64,000 nucleotides of DNA from Oreohelix idahoensis. Lineage: Eukaryota > Mollusca > Gastropoda > Stylommatophora > Oreohelicidae. The stretch spans positions 186,001 through 250,000 of the forward strand of contig JAMPIV010005832.1 in NCBI GenBank assembly GCA_024509875.1, in the 5' to 3' direction. Below the pieces are notes generated by a model, which worked only from the letters and a program-made list of their open reading frames with translations, was not told the DNA's origin and ran no database searches. A program made the translations under genes and the position numbers. This document shows, one piece after another, positions 1 to 11,343 of the stretch (within the stretch, counting starts at the first letter, position 1; each line of letters opens with the position of its first letter).

Positions 1-599
1 TGCTGAAAGATAATTATGAAGTTAAGTCAAGCTAATACAGGCTAATAAGTGTCAAAATAGTGTTATGTCTATTTTAACACTAACAGAACACCCATGTGAG
101 TGTGAAAAGCGACAATAACGACTTAAAAAAAAACACAAACACACACACAATTTGCTGTATTTTTATGAAGAACTCCGTGCAATCCAAGCCAATAAATAAC
201 TGCTTACATTTCAGTCAACATGGGTATTTGTTTCTCCTTATAATTTAACTGATGAAGATATCCAATCCAAATTTTTGATGACTTGTTTGCTTTATTCTCG
301 AATGCTTTGTGGTTGGTCTTGACTGCTTTGCATAACATTATATCTTGCTAGTATCTACACATCACCTTACACGTAGTGTTATGAAGGTGACGGACATATT
401 TGCTGTTCAGAGTTTTTTTTTTCTTAATGTACTTTACCATATAAACCCATTATGATTATTCAGTTATTCTCAGTTTGTTTTCTACTTTTCCGTGTACTTT
501 AAAGTAAATCCGAAATGAAAAACTCCATTTTTAAAAGAAACATTATCATTTTAAATTTCTCCGTTTTTTATTTGTTTTTTATTTTTTAAATTTTAAACA
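1..599. other. AT-rich sequence without recognisable gene
   Basis: AT-rich DNA with homopolymer T and A runs and a short CA stretch near 134-150. I see no long reading frame, no RNA gene and no terminal repeat. It reads as decayed intergenic sequence. Confidence 0.5.
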
Positions 600-639
600 A
601 GATATACCTTATTAAGATTGTTGCTATCGTTACCGGACA

Positions 640-765
640 TTACTTGTTCTGGAATCTCCAGAGTAAGAGAGGTAGACAGAAAAGCACATGGAGAAGAGAG
701 CTGGAGGCAGAAATGAAAAATGATGAGGAAGACACGGACAGATCTTGAGCTGATGACATGTGACA
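640..765 (+). mobile_element. LINE 3'-end fragment (C-terminal RT tail)
   Basis: The stretch resembles 22220-22345 and 33662-33745, sharing the order 'ctggaatctccag', 'agaagagagctg' and 'gaccttgagctgatg'. In translation these resemble the basic C-terminal tail of CR1/L2/RTE-like LINE reverse transcriptases (Gly/Arg-rich, then a Thr-Trp-Arg-Arg type motif). No intact frame remains. Family assignment is by recall of the general motif. Confidence 0.5.
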
Positions 766-1009
766 TGTATAAATTACACAATATACTTCTACAATATTTA
801 TTACACGTATAACAAACTGCTCTGTTTACACGTGTCTGAAAATGTTCGAAGAAGATCCCCACTTCATCAACGCCCGCGCTTGCCCCGATCCCTTCATTCA
901 GGGAATGAAAGGCAAAATTCCCCAAAAATGCGAAATAATTATTTGACGAACTTCGAGATTCACAAAACCAGACACCACAACTGACTGGTCTGTTCGAACG
1001 TACAAATAT

Positions 1010-1210
1010 AATCTCGGTAATAAATAAATATTAGACACATAAAGGTATGTTTCAGGCACTCGTGACAAATAAAGTCGTAGTAAACTAGGCAACTGAAAAA
1101 CAACAGAAGTGACAGGCTCGCCGGAGAATCGAACCCAGGACCGTCTGAACGGCAACAACTCCTAGCTATGGAAGCGAATCACACTACCTTCTCTGCCAAC
1201 TAGGCAACAC
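1010..1210 (-). mobile_element. tRNA-derived SINE, family S1, copy 1
   Basis: On the minus strand the right end reads as a tRNA-like head: a box-A-like segment near 1185-1200, then a box B 'GGGTTCGATTCTC' at about 1124-1136. A second diverged copy lies at 19140-19335 in the same orientation, and both continue into the same body ('ataaaggtatgtt', 'caggcactcg'). It is an RNA polymerase III-type SINE, not a functional tRNA, because the cloverleaf is not complete. Confidence 0.65.
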
Positions 1211-1215
1211 AATAT

Positions 1216-1934
1216 ATTTTCGCTGTGAGCTATTTCTTTTTATCGGTAGCAATGTTTGTCTTAGTATACTTACAAGAACACGTATTGGATTGGGTTAAGT
1301 ATCAATTTTATATTATAAACTAATACTTTACCTCTTTATATTAGCGTAATTTTGTAACCTAAATAAATTTAACAACCGGTTTTGCGAACGCGGAAAATTT
1401 TAACAACCGGCTATGGCGAACAGGCTAAATGACATCATTGACTTTATGTAAGTTTATGACATATCGAAGTCGGAGGGTGGAAAGACGATTAAGGAGGATG
1501 ATGTTTTTGGTCTATATAGAGCTCTGTTTACTTGCTGTTCCGTCGATTTTGGTAGGTGCACCACGTAGCACAAAATGACAACGAATAAATGCTTGTTTTC
1601 GCTCGTACGTCACGTACAACATTGCAGTTGACACACAAGCAAGAAACATTCGCTAAAGCAATTTATGAATCCCAAAAGGGGGTCATTTATGTAGCAATTT
1701 TTTTTTTACTATAACTAGAATATAATTCCTGCTTTCCCCTAAACTTTTTTTTCCTTTATGATAATTCCTTGTCTTTCTACGGGGAACAGTATGCATGGAG
1801 GTATATCTGGAGTCATCCTTATATGACCACCAGCTATAGACAATGCTACAATAGAAGTACGTGGAAGTAAACCAATGTCTGTGAGGCTAATTACATCCTC
1901 ATTGACTCTTAAAATCATCCACACACTTCCAGTG
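1216..1934. other. unassigned sequence
   Basis: AT-rich sequence with a poly-T stretch near 1699-1708. No reading frame or repeat border that I can defend. Weak local repeats ('aacaaccggtt', 'aacaaccggct') occur near 1370-1410. Confidence 0.4.
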
Positions 1935-2008
1935 ATTCTCCCTGTGGTGAAACTTGTTGAGAACCCAGCATTGCACACTAAACTTGGAGAAGTCACTTGA
2001 GCCCTAGT

Positions 2009-2016
2009 CGTAATTC
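2009..2016. repeat. 8-bp target-site duplication (left)
   Basis: CGTAATTC immediately precedes the terminal inverted repeat and is repeated exactly at 2271-2278 on the other side. Confidence 0.85.
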
Positions 2017-2270
2017 GGTAATTTCCTATCTTTCGTACCTTTTTGCTCCGTAGTGAAAATATGTAGTTAAGTGTTGTTTCGTAGCGCTTAGGGTTAGGAT
2101 TAGGGTTAGAATTAGGGTTAGGATTAGGGTTAGGATTAGGGTTTGTGTTAGGGTTAGTGTTAACCATAATACTAACCCTAATTCTAATCCTAACTCTAAC
2201 TGCTACGAAACAACACTTAACTACATATATTCACTGCGGAGCAAAAAGGTACGAAAGATAGGAAATTACC
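2017..2270. mobile_element. foldback/MITE element with telomere-like core
   Basis: Near-perfect inverted arms of ~68 bp (2017-2085 and 2203-2270; ends GGTAATTTCC... and ...GGAAATTACC) surround a core made of TTAGGG-type repeats (about 2087-2160, interspersed TTAGGATTAGGG and TTAGAA variants) and then the reverse-complement CCCTAA-type repeats (2173-2200). An exact 8-bp direct repeat, CGTAATTC, flanks it (2009-2016, 2271-2278). Eight-bp duplications are typical of hAT and P superfamilies, so a hAT-like non-autonomous element is the best guess. It has no coding capacity. Confidence 0.8.
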
Positions 2271-2579
2271 CGTAATTCTTTGGCTTTGACTTGGTTGACT
2301 GCATGCAGAAGGATCTCACTGTGGGCCCAGTGATAAGCAGGGGAAGCTGAGAAGTGGCTCTGTGCAGGACGTGACAATTCCTTGGGAGAGCCAGAACCAG
2401 AGTACAGTATTTTAGCCCTGTGTCGTATAGTATCTGTGTCTTTATCACTCTTTATCTTTTCCAACATCTTTTTTATTTTATTTTCTCCCAAATTTTGCTC
2501 TTTCATCGTGGTTAAAGTAATCTTTCTTAATCACGACTTGTATCTAAAGTGTAACTTTACACGCCTTTGATTTAGTCTC

Positions 2580-3520
2580 CCAACCTTGAGTTATCTTGCG
2601 GACCACACCTGGCTTCATCATAATCTTGGGAAACCCACATGGCTAGAGAACGAATTCTTTTGGGGGCAAAGTCTTTTACAGACAGGGGGTATGATGTATT
2701 GGTGTTGTGGGTAGTGGGTTTCCCCCCTTGCTTCACCCTAGGCCTAGTGAATTCTTGTTCATGAAAGGAGCGACCATTGCGGTGTTAGTCTCTTGGCCTA
2801 GCAAAACCTCTCATACCCCAAGATCGTTGTGCGTGGTGAAGAGCCACACCCTCCTCTAGGTAGTCCTGGTAACTGAGGGTGCGAATCCTCAGGCTAAACA
2901 CAACGGATCTAGAGGAGCAAACCTCGATAATAAAACCGGCGCACTACACCGTACACGCCCTCTGTGGGTGGGAAGGAGCCAGATGGATACTGAACAAGTC
3001 TTGGGAGTGGGAACGAGTGTGGACTGCTCCCTGAAGATCGGAACCCATCGTACAGACACAGAGACTCAGGACGTGACGATCCTATAGTCTTCAACTCTTG
3101 GTCACATGCCTAGAGCCTCGGAGAACTCGGCGTAACCAGCAGGCAATTTGGTGGCGGGGAAAGAGCACTGTGAGTCCTACCTTGGCTACGTATCACAAGG
3201 AGATGCAAAAACACCCCCTTTATCTCCCCCAGAGCTGGCACAGTACACTTCAGGCTCCTACCCGGGGCGGTAGGAAATCCACAGGCACCCCAGCATCACA
3301 ATGCCATGAAGATGACAAAGTTGGAATTTACTAACTCAAACCTGGCAGAGCAAGTCCTCCATCAGATGCGGCCGATGCTGGGCCCACTGGCGTGTGGACA
3401 CCTCCCGATCCCCATCGAGACTTGCCCGGGGAGCCCACCCCGGCTCAAAAAAGCAGAGAAGGCCACTCTCCAAACCTCCGATGTTGTCGCGAGAGGTTTC
3501 TTACTTTATGATGAATAAGA
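2580..3520. other. GC-richer decayed sequence, possibly a LINE 5' region
   Basis: This block is richer in GC than its surroundings and has small open frames (for example 3098-3334 and 3306-3518) without recognisable domains. Its composition resembles non-LTR leaders such as 36905-37480, but I see no diagnostic motif. I do not call a gene. Confidence 0.3.
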
Positions 3521-4071
3521 CAACCAGGTGTATCAGATGATACTAGGATAGTTGCCAGAGAAGAGTCTGGTCTTAAAAGAAATACCCCATTCTCAGAAAA
3601 GAGCAATGGTGTATAGAGTTCATAGGTATAAAGTCAGGCTGTAAAGAATTTCTGGCCGAGATAGTAATATTCAGTACCAGAATTCTATGGTGCCCCTCTC
3701 AGAATTATATCTATGGGCTGTTATAGTATCTAGGGGATTTAATTAAATTCAAAGTAATTCAAAGCTGACATAAAGTAATAAAAACAATGCACTACAATTT
3801 CTTAATTTTATTTAGGTACAGTCATCTGATAAGTTTTGTTTGTGTAAACACAAACCCTAAAAATAAAACACACTGATGATGTTGCATGTATCTACACCAA
3901 ATAAAAGTCAATCACTAAAAATAAAGTCTTTTCCTAGTTGTTAAGGCTCCCTTGTTATGAAAAGTCTTAGTGCAACTAATCCTCTGGAACCAATGTTAAT
4001 GATGGTACTTGAATTTATCTTCATTATTAGGGGAGTAGCCTAGATATTGACAACTGTCATAATGACTTCAC
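3521..4071. other. unassigned sequence left of the LTR repeat
   Basis: No gene seen. The last ~80 bp (about 3990-4071) looks like a degenerate extra unit of the internal tandem repeat found at the start of the adjacent LTR, so the LTR may really extend further left. Confidence 0.35.
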
Positions 4072-5879
4072 TGTTACTGATATCACTTGACTTCACAATA
4101 TTTCTAGGTTATGTAGCTTTTGAAAATGTCACACTGACTACAATGTTATTGAGATCACTTGAGTTTATCTTCAAAGTATTTCTATGTTATGTAGCTTTTG
4201 AAAATGTCACACTGACTAAAGTCTATGTTGCTTCCCGACTAATTTAATCACTGTTTTCATCACTACTAATATAACCGGGTGTGGTACGCCAATGCTCTGC
4301 GAGTCAGTCTTGTCTAATTTGACTTAACTTTTTCGCTTCCGCCTTTTATTTGGAAGCAGGAATATAAGATGGAGAAACCCAACACTGAGGGTCCCCACTC
4401 TTCAAACTGATGTAGGTACGGGGTGCTTGTTTCAAATCATCCACCGCTAGGTACAACACCAATGTTCTTCTCTGCTAACAAGATGAGTGACAGGATACCT
4501 CTGACCTGAAATGTAATAGGTCTTACATAGCATCTGGCTCTAAAATCCTCCTACCCAGATTGTAGATTAGTGAGGCAGTTCAGAATAAGTGATGATAACA
4601 CAGGAAAGGTAGACTCAGTCAGTGACAAATAGGTTTATGCAATAATATAACAACATTACAACAAATACTTTCCTAATATGTCCATAATTGACCTCACTAA
4701 AACTGCATAGGCCTTATGGAGAGTGTTGAGTGTCTAAATAAGTTTTATGCAATAATATAACACAGTATTACAACACACACACTTTCCCAATATGTCCAGG
4801 ATTGACATCATTAACTGCATAGGCCTTATGGCGAGTGTTGAGTGTATAGGCCTACTCAAACAATACATTAAATTTACAATCTTTCCTCTTTTACTATTTC
4901 CTGATAGTATTGTCTAGTCCAGCAATCAGAAAAGGCTTTAAAAGCTTCTAAAACTAACAACCTTCATTCCGTCCGGCCTTAGTTTAAATGTCGAACATAA
5001 TTTATACAGCACAAAGCAGCTTTCCTTCTATGAATCACACAATGAGATTTTACACACACAATCACTTCCCTTAAACACTAGTAATTAATATTATACATAT
5101 TATGACTTAATTCTCTTACCCACAATCTCAGATTCAACAGGCTTTTACTAAACCCATGCAGTCTGCTTCACTGGCAAATGGCGAAGGAGCTGGGGTAGAA
5201 TCTGATTCTGTCCTCTGACGAATTTGGTTCTGGCGGTTCAAGAGAAATCTCCCAGATTTGTTTCCCTTTTTATTACAGGTCGCGGGCGAACGGAAGACAA
5301 GCGATTCCATTGGCTGGCTGGGTCAGTTTATGTTTACCAAAATTTCAGTAAAACAACCACTTTCTGCCCGATCTGTCGATCTGACAAAACTCCGATAATT
5401 TATTCTTCCGGTGTTTCCCAACCGATTCCTTCCATCCAGGTCTTGTTTAAACCGGCCAATTGGGCGCTACCATTTAAACAAGCTAACCTTTTTCTGCCTC
5501 CCTTATAGTGTTTGCAATCACAGTTGAACCCGGGGAAACCAGCCTTCGCTCCAAGTTATTACTGCATGTAATCACTCATAACTCCTGTGTCCATGCTTCT
5601 ACAACTTAAATCCATGTATCAAATGAAATTTTAAGATTCCTGGTATTTTACTGTGCTCACTGTTCCGAGGGACATACCCTATCTTTTGACCTGAAGTCAC
5701 AAATACATATTCACGTTAACACAGATTCCATCCAGCTATCCTGCAGCCTACGGTTCCCGAGACCGGTTTACAGCTCGTGCAGCGATTGGTCGAAAACATT
5801 TGTTGACATATTTCGATATAGGTAGGCAAGGTAGGCTCTCGTTAATTGCCCTTAGATATTGGTTCAGGACTACGCTACA
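4072..5879 (-). repeat. 3' LTR (left copy)
   Basis: Closely matches 8622-10477 along its whole length, with many small indels. It contains a tandem sub-repeat of ~85 bp near 4105-4230 ('ttatgtagcttttgaaaatg' occurs twice). Small open frames inside it are not genes. Confidence 0.85.
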
Positions 5880-6216
5880 GATAGCCCCCCAATTTTTAAG
5901 CGAGAGATTTATGTCGAGCTTCAATCTGAGACCAATAACGAGGCAATCATCCAGCAGGAATCTATTCTTCCCTCTTTCCATCCTGGTTCTGATCAGATGG
6001 GTTTTGTAAGGGATCCAATAATCTCATCACCCTGGAGAAAACATTCGTAGCATATAATATGATTCATATGGGGAAATGAAATTTTCCTGCACCAAGAAAT
6101 CAATTCTCCCTTTAAAGATGCCATATATATTTCAATCCATGTCCGTATCAGTACTTCCAATGGACTGTGATGGGCTGGCCAACTACCAATGTTGTCGTGC
6201 CCTCATAATGCTAATG

Positions 6217-7519
6217 TTAATAGCCGTATAGGGAAGTTGGCTGTGCATCAGTCAAATGGTTCGCACTGCACACTCTCCCACTACCTATTTTCCTGGGGTT
6301 TCCCCGCAGGTCCTTTATCAAGGGTGGTCGACTAACCACACTCCTATTTTGATCCAGTACCTGGTGTTCCGAACTAAATGATTTAGTAAATCTTGTCGGT
6401 ATGGGATGTGTTGTATCCCCTCTCTGTACAATACGGAGAGTTGCCATGGTAACTGGTTGTCTGGTAGACCCTTTGTGAGATGGTGCCATCCTATCTACTA
6501 TGTCTACCTTTTTATTTTCAGGCCTACGTCCGCCCCAATGCTTTCCTAGGTCCTGTTGATTTTCCCAACGTGTGGGGTTTTCCTTGCTACATTGTGCACA
6601 GGCAGTCACATACCGAACTATGTCTTCAGCAATGCCTGGCCAATAGTGATGCACTGATGTCATTTGACAGGTAGTACCGATTTTCGTATGTCCACCGTCT
6701 GATCCAACATGTGCTAGTTCCATAGCCTTGTCCCTGTAAATAGATGGCAGTACTAACTGGCTATGCCCATTGGGTCCTGTCCCAGCTTTCCTGTAAAGCA
6801 ATCCATCATTCAAATAAAATTGTCCTTTCTTTGGGGGGTTATGGCTTTTTGGCAGCCTGCCAAAGCAAGGTTTTAATGTGCTATCTTCAGCTTGGGCCTT
6901 TCTCATCTCTCTCGGATGAATATTGAGTGGTGTTCCCTTCTCCTTCCCAGGGGTTGACCTGACCTGGAGTGTTGCCATTATCACAGGTTTTATGGGTTTC
7001 CCTAGGAAAACATATCTCCCTCCTAACACCAGCGGGTAATTAGGATTATCACACACTGCTGCATTGATCACTCCTTCCACATAGCGAGTTTTCACATTGA
7101 TTCTGGCTATGGGAAGTGTTATGGTGGTTGTATCCTTTAATGCCCCTTGTATCTCCACTTTGTCCGTGGTATACTGCTCAGGGTGCACTAGAGACGCACT
7201 CACAACTGAGTCACATTCCAGTCCGGAATCATACAGACACTTTACCTTAGTGCCGTTACATATTACTTCTTCACAGATGGAGGGATGATGGAGATCTACC
7301 GGACTCGATGTCGGTTCCTTCCTTCCCTTTCCCACTGTTAACATGCATGCAGCGTGATATGGAGGGACTTTCCTACCACATTCCGTTGTATGGTGGTTGT
7401 TCATTTTACATATTTTACACCACTTTTCTTCCTTTTTGTAAGGTTTCCTATCCTGAAATTGTGGGTTCCTATCCTTATTATCATATCCTGGCCTGTATTT
7501 GGTTGCATTGTCCTTTTGA
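6217..7519 (-). pseudogene. gag zinc knuckle, protease and integrase H2C2 fragment
   Basis: Minus-strand frame downstream of gag. The start of the open frame, before its first Met at 7404, holds a canonical CX2CX4HX4C zinc knuckle (CKICKMNNHHTTEC, about 7378-7419), the RNA-binding motif of retroelement gag proteins. A retropepsin-like domain follows, with the catalytic triad in LYDSGLE (about residues 59-65 from Met) and a hydrophobic 'YPLVLGGRY' segment. Then comes an integrase-type H2C2 zinc-binding region (H...H...CAQC, about residues 232-274). After this the frame drifts into sequence with no recognisable integrase core, and RT/RNase H are absent. It is in a different frame from gag, with a shift near 7520-7560. 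It is either a decayed or deleted pol, or a gag-PR only element. Confidence 0.7.
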
Positions 7520-8470
7520 TCACTTATTATGAGTTTGGGGTTGCTTAACTCCCTCCTGTTTCCTTTTACTCCCTTGAGTCAGGGATTGAGCCATGTGGTG
7601 GCTTTCTGCATATGTGATTATGTCAGCCAACCTGTCTCTTTTGTTCTCAATTAGGAACTTCTTAGTTTCCAGGGTTATGGAATCCAATAGTTGTTCAATC
7701 AACATCATTTCCTTTAGCCCCTCGAAATCTAAGGTGAAGTTTCCTAACTTACACCACCTCAGTAGGTAAGTTTCTAATCTTTCTGAGAACTGCTGATACG
7801 TCTCTCCTGGTTGAAGCTTTGCCATTCTGAAGCGCCGTCTATATGCTTCAGCATTTTGTTCATATCGAACAAGCAATGCCTGCTTCAGGGCTTCGTAATC
7901 TTCCTGATCCTTTTTTGGCAATTTCAAAAAGACATCGTACGCAATTCCCCGCAAACCTTGCGATAACTTCAGACTCCACTTTTCCTTTTCTAGACCATAA
8001 GTAGTTGCTAATCTTTCATATCTGTCTAGATAAGCCTCGATTGCGTCAACCTTGTCCACAAATGGATCCAGATGAAAATTCATGGCTCCATTTGAGGTGC
8101 TCTGGCTGGAGCTGTTGTCCAAATGAGGTGAACGACTACCATTGTGGTTGGCAGTTGCCTGAAGTTCAAGCTCTTTTAATCTTAGCTCATGGTCTCTCTC
8201 TGCTTGAACCCTTCTTTCCTCAGCCTCTCTCTCTGCTTGAACCCTTCTTTCCTCAGCCTCTCTCTCTGCTTGAACCCTTCTTTCCTCAGCCTCCAATTGC
8301 AGTTTCTTATTCTCTTTCTCAGCTTCCGCTTGCCGTGTTAACTGCTTATCTTCCCTTTCTGTGAATTTATCGCATTCAGTCGTAACATACTGGATCAGAA
8401 GATCACCAGTCATCCCAAGCTCTTTCCCCACTTGCAGTGTTGCTGACCTGAACTTTACTAAATCTGCCAT
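7520..8470 (-). CDS. Gag-like protein of the LTR element
   Basis: Open frame of 334 codons from 8524; I prefer the internal Met at 8470 (MADLVKFR...) because the 18 codons before it are AT-rich leader and because related gags in this window start with a similar short N-terminal segment before a coiled coil. Residues ~45-110 (from 8524) form a charged coiled coil with a repeated AEERRVQAERE unit (three copies). Residues ~150-310 resemble the Ty3/Gypsy gag (retrotrans_gag-type) capsid region: an FVDKVDAIEAYLDRYE start, GLRGIAYDVFLKL in the middle and a 'GETYQQFSERL' stretch. The zinc knuckle lies in the next frame downstream. It would form virus-like particles that package element RNA. Confidence 0.75.
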   Translation of the reverse strand: MADLVKFRSATLQVGKELGMTGDLLIQYVTTECDKFTEREDKQLTRQAEAEKENKKLQLEAEERRVQAEREAEERRVQAEREAEERRVQAERDHELRLKELELQATANHNGSRSPHLDNSSSQSTSNGAMNFHLDPFVDKVDAIEAYLDRYERLATTYGLEKEKWSLKLSQGLRGIAYDVFLKLPKKDQEDYEALKQALLVRYEQNAEAYRRRFRMAKLQPGETYQQFSERLETYLLRWCKLGNFTLDFEGLKEMMLIEQLLDSITLETKKFLIENKRDRLADIITYAESHHMAQSLTQGSKRKQEGVKQPQTHNK

Positions 8471-8621
8471 GGCAATGTTGTAATTTAGTTGCAACCAATA
8501 CAAAGTAAAAAAAAATTTTACCAATATAATTAGTCACTTAATAAAATTAATTTCTTAATTAATTAATTAATGACTGATTTCGCGTCACATGTACCACACC
8601 TTAATTTGTACTCAATGGCAC

Positions 8622-10477
8622 TGTTACTGATATCACTTGACTTCACAATATTTCTATGTTATGTAGCTTTTGAAAATGTCACACTGACTACAATGTTATT
8701 GAGATCACTTGAGTTTATCTTCAAAGTATTTCTATGTTATGTAGCTTTTGAAAATGTCACACTGACTAAAGTCTATGTCGCTTCCCGACTAATTTAATCA
8801 CTGTTTTTCATCAACTACTAATATAACCGGGTTGTTGGTACGCCAATGCTCTGCGAGTCAGTCTTGTCTAATTTGACTTAACTTTTTCTTCGCTTCCGCC
8901 TTTTATATTGGAAAGCAGGAATATAAGATGGAGAAACCCAACACTGAGGGTCCCCACTCTTCCAACTGATGTAGGTACGGGGTGCTTGTTTCAAATCATC
9001 CACCGCTAGGTACAACACCAATGTTCTTCTCTGCTAACAAGATGAGTGACAGGATACCTCTGACCTGAAATGTAATAGGTCTTACATAGCATCTGGCTCT
9101 AAAATCCTCCTACCCAGATTGTAGATTAGTGAGGCAGTTCAGAATAAGTGATGATAACACAGGAAAGGTAGACTCAGTCAGTGACAAATAGGTTTATGCA
9201 ATAATATAACAACATTACAACAAATACTTTCCTAATATGTCCATAATTGACCTCACTAAAACTGCATAGGCCTTATGGAGAGTGTTGAGTGTCTAAATAA
9301 GTTTTATGCAATAATATAACAGAGCATTACAACACACACACTTTCCCAATATGTCCAGGATTGACATCATTAACTGCATAGGCCTTATGGCGAGTGTTGA
9401 GTGTGTAGGCTTACTCAAACAATACATTAAATTTACAATCTTTCCTCTTTTACTATTTCCTGATAGTATTGTCTAGTCCAGCAATCAGAAAAGGCTTTAA
9501 AAGCTTCTAAAACTAACAACCTTCATTCCGTCCGGCCTTAGTTTAAATGTCGAACATAAATAATTTATGCAGCACACAAAGCAGCTTTCCTTCTATGAAT
9601 CACACAATGAGATTTTAACACACACAATCACTTTCCCTTAAACACTAGAAAAAAAAAAAAAAAAAAAAATTAATATTATACATATTATGACTTAATTCTC
9701 TTACCCACAATCTCAGATTCAACAGGATTTTTTTACTAAACCCATGCAGTCTGCTTCACTGGCAAATGGCGCAAAGGAGCTGGGTAGAATCTGATTCTGT
9801 CTTCTGACGAAAATTTGGTTCTGGCGGTTCAAAGAGAAAATCTCTCCCAGATTTGTTTCCCTTTTTTATTACAGGTCGCGCGGGCGAACGGAAGACAAGC
9901 GATTCCATTGGCTGGCTGGGTCAGTTTATGTTTACCAAAATTTCAGTAAAACAACCACTTTCTGCCCGATCTGTCGATCTGACAAAACTCCGATAATTTA
10001 TTCTTCCGGTGTTTCCCAACCGATTCCTTCCATCCAGGTCTTGTTTAAACCGGCCAAATGGGCGCTACCATTTAAACAAGCTAACCTTTTTCTGCCTCCC
10101 TTATAGTGTTTGCAATCACAGTTGAACCCGGGGAAACCAGCCTTCGCTCCAAGTTATTACTGCATGTAATCACTCATAACTCCTGTGTCCATGCTTCTAC
10201 AACTTAAATCCATGTATCAAATGAAATTTTAAGATTCCTGGTATTTTACTGTGCTCACTGTTCCGAGGGACATACCCTATCTTTTGACCTGAAGTCACAA
10301 ATACATATTCACGTTAACACAGATTCCATCCAGCTATCCTGCAGCCTACGGTTCCCGAGACCGGTTTACAGCTCGTGCAGCGATTGGTCGAAAACATTTG
10401 TTGACATATTTCGAAATAGGTAGGCAAGGTAGGCTCTCGTTAATTGCCCTTAGATATTGGTTCAGGACTACGCTACA
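8622..10477 (-). repeat. 5' LTR (right copy)
   Basis: Direct repeat of 4072-5879, longer mainly through small insertions, including an A-run at 9649-9669. On the minus strand it precedes gag by ~150 bp of leader. A TGG-type primer-binding site is not clear: the minus-strand sequence after CA begins GTGCCATTGAG. Confidence 0.8.
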
Positions 10478-10480
10478 GAT

Positions 10481-11343
10481 GTCTTGCGGGCAGTGTTAGG
10501 ATGTGCAAGAACATGGACAGGAAGACTCCACAACTTCCCCACTGAAGACACGCCCACGGCGACCGTTGCCTCAATTGGCTGTGTGTGGTGTACCCGGAAA
10601 CGGGGCCTCCCAGTACTGAGGCACAGTTAAGTCCCCGATGTCACTTATCGGTGCAGAGTTGAGAGAGATGGCTGAGCATCACAATCCCCCCTGTGTTGCA
10701 GCATGATGAGAACCCAGCATTGCACACTGAGCTTGGGGGGATCACTTGGGCACCAGACTTAATACTGGCTCTTGACTGGATGGCCGCATGCAGGAGATTT
10801 CTACAATGGGGGGGTTGGCAGGTGGTGGGTATCTGGAAGTGGCTCTGTGCAGGACGTGAGGATTCCTTGGGAGAGCCCAGAACCAGAGCACAGCATTGTG
10901 CAAGCTCTGCATAGTTGGAGAGCCCCCTGGATGACGGGGAATGCACAGTGTGCTACCCCACCTATCCCCAACTGCTAACTTAGAACCAGAAGTGGGGTCC
11001 TCTGTATGCGTGCCAGGCCAGGATAAAATGCCTGGGAAAGAGACTGGAGCTCAGAACTCCCTAACTCAAAGTTGCAGGATGGCAGAAAAGCCACGGGAAA
11101 GACAGGGCTATTTTGAAGATAACGCAACCATATTTTCACCATACGAGCTCGGACGCCGCCTCGGTAAACAAGGTCCGCGCAGAGCAGTGACACCCCCAGG
11201 CTGCTTGCGAATAGTCTACTACTGGGAACATAAACAGATTAGGGATGAGCCCACTCTCCCGTTGAACAGGTGCTAAAGTTGTAGATACTGGGCCAGAAGG
11301 CGCACCGGAAACCACAGTATCACGCAACTCGCTTTTTTTTTTA
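10481..11343 (+). other. LINE 5' leader
   Basis: Relatively GC-rich leader of the LINE. Parts recur as isolated fragments at 1935-2420 and 17637-17950, which supports it being part of a repeat. It contains an open frame (10941-11276) without recognised motifs. A T-run just before the first ATG of the endonuclease frame (about 11333-11342) is notable. Confidence 0.6.

Larger units (their letters stand above)
1935..2420 (+). mobile_element. LINE 5'-leader fragment, split by a foldback insertion
   Basis: 1950-2008 ('gagaacccagcattgcacac') and 2279-2420 ('gtggctctgtgcaggacgtg', 'ccttgggagagcc') align in order with the leader of the 11-kb LINE at about 10708-10890. The two pieces are separated by the 254-bp element at 2017-2270, which therefore inserted into an existing LINE fragment. 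No coding part of the LINE follows. Confidence 0.7.
4072..10477 (-). mobile_element. non-autonomous Gypsy-type LTR element with ~1.8-kb LTRs
   Basis: Two long direct repeats (4072-5879 and 8622-10477) enclose a minus-strand internal region encoding gag, a zinc knuckle, a retropepsin-like protease and an integrase-type H2C2 region, but no reverse transcriptase or RNase H. In minus orientation the repeats run TGTAGCG...CAGTAACA, the TG...CA pattern of LTRs. A polypurine tract (AATTGGGGGGCTATC on the minus strand, about 5880-5896) abuts the 3' LTR. No flanking target duplication is visible (left 'ttcac', right 'gatgt'). The element could not replicate without proteins from a relative. Confidence 0.8.

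Noticed and set aside
2087..2202. True chromosome telomere or telomere-proximal array
   Set aside because: The repeats are short, degenerate, inverted and enclosed by a transposon with a target duplication, so this is interstitial.
8005..8364. Plus-strand 119-codon frame
   Set aside because: Shadow of the gag coiled-coil repeats on the other strand.
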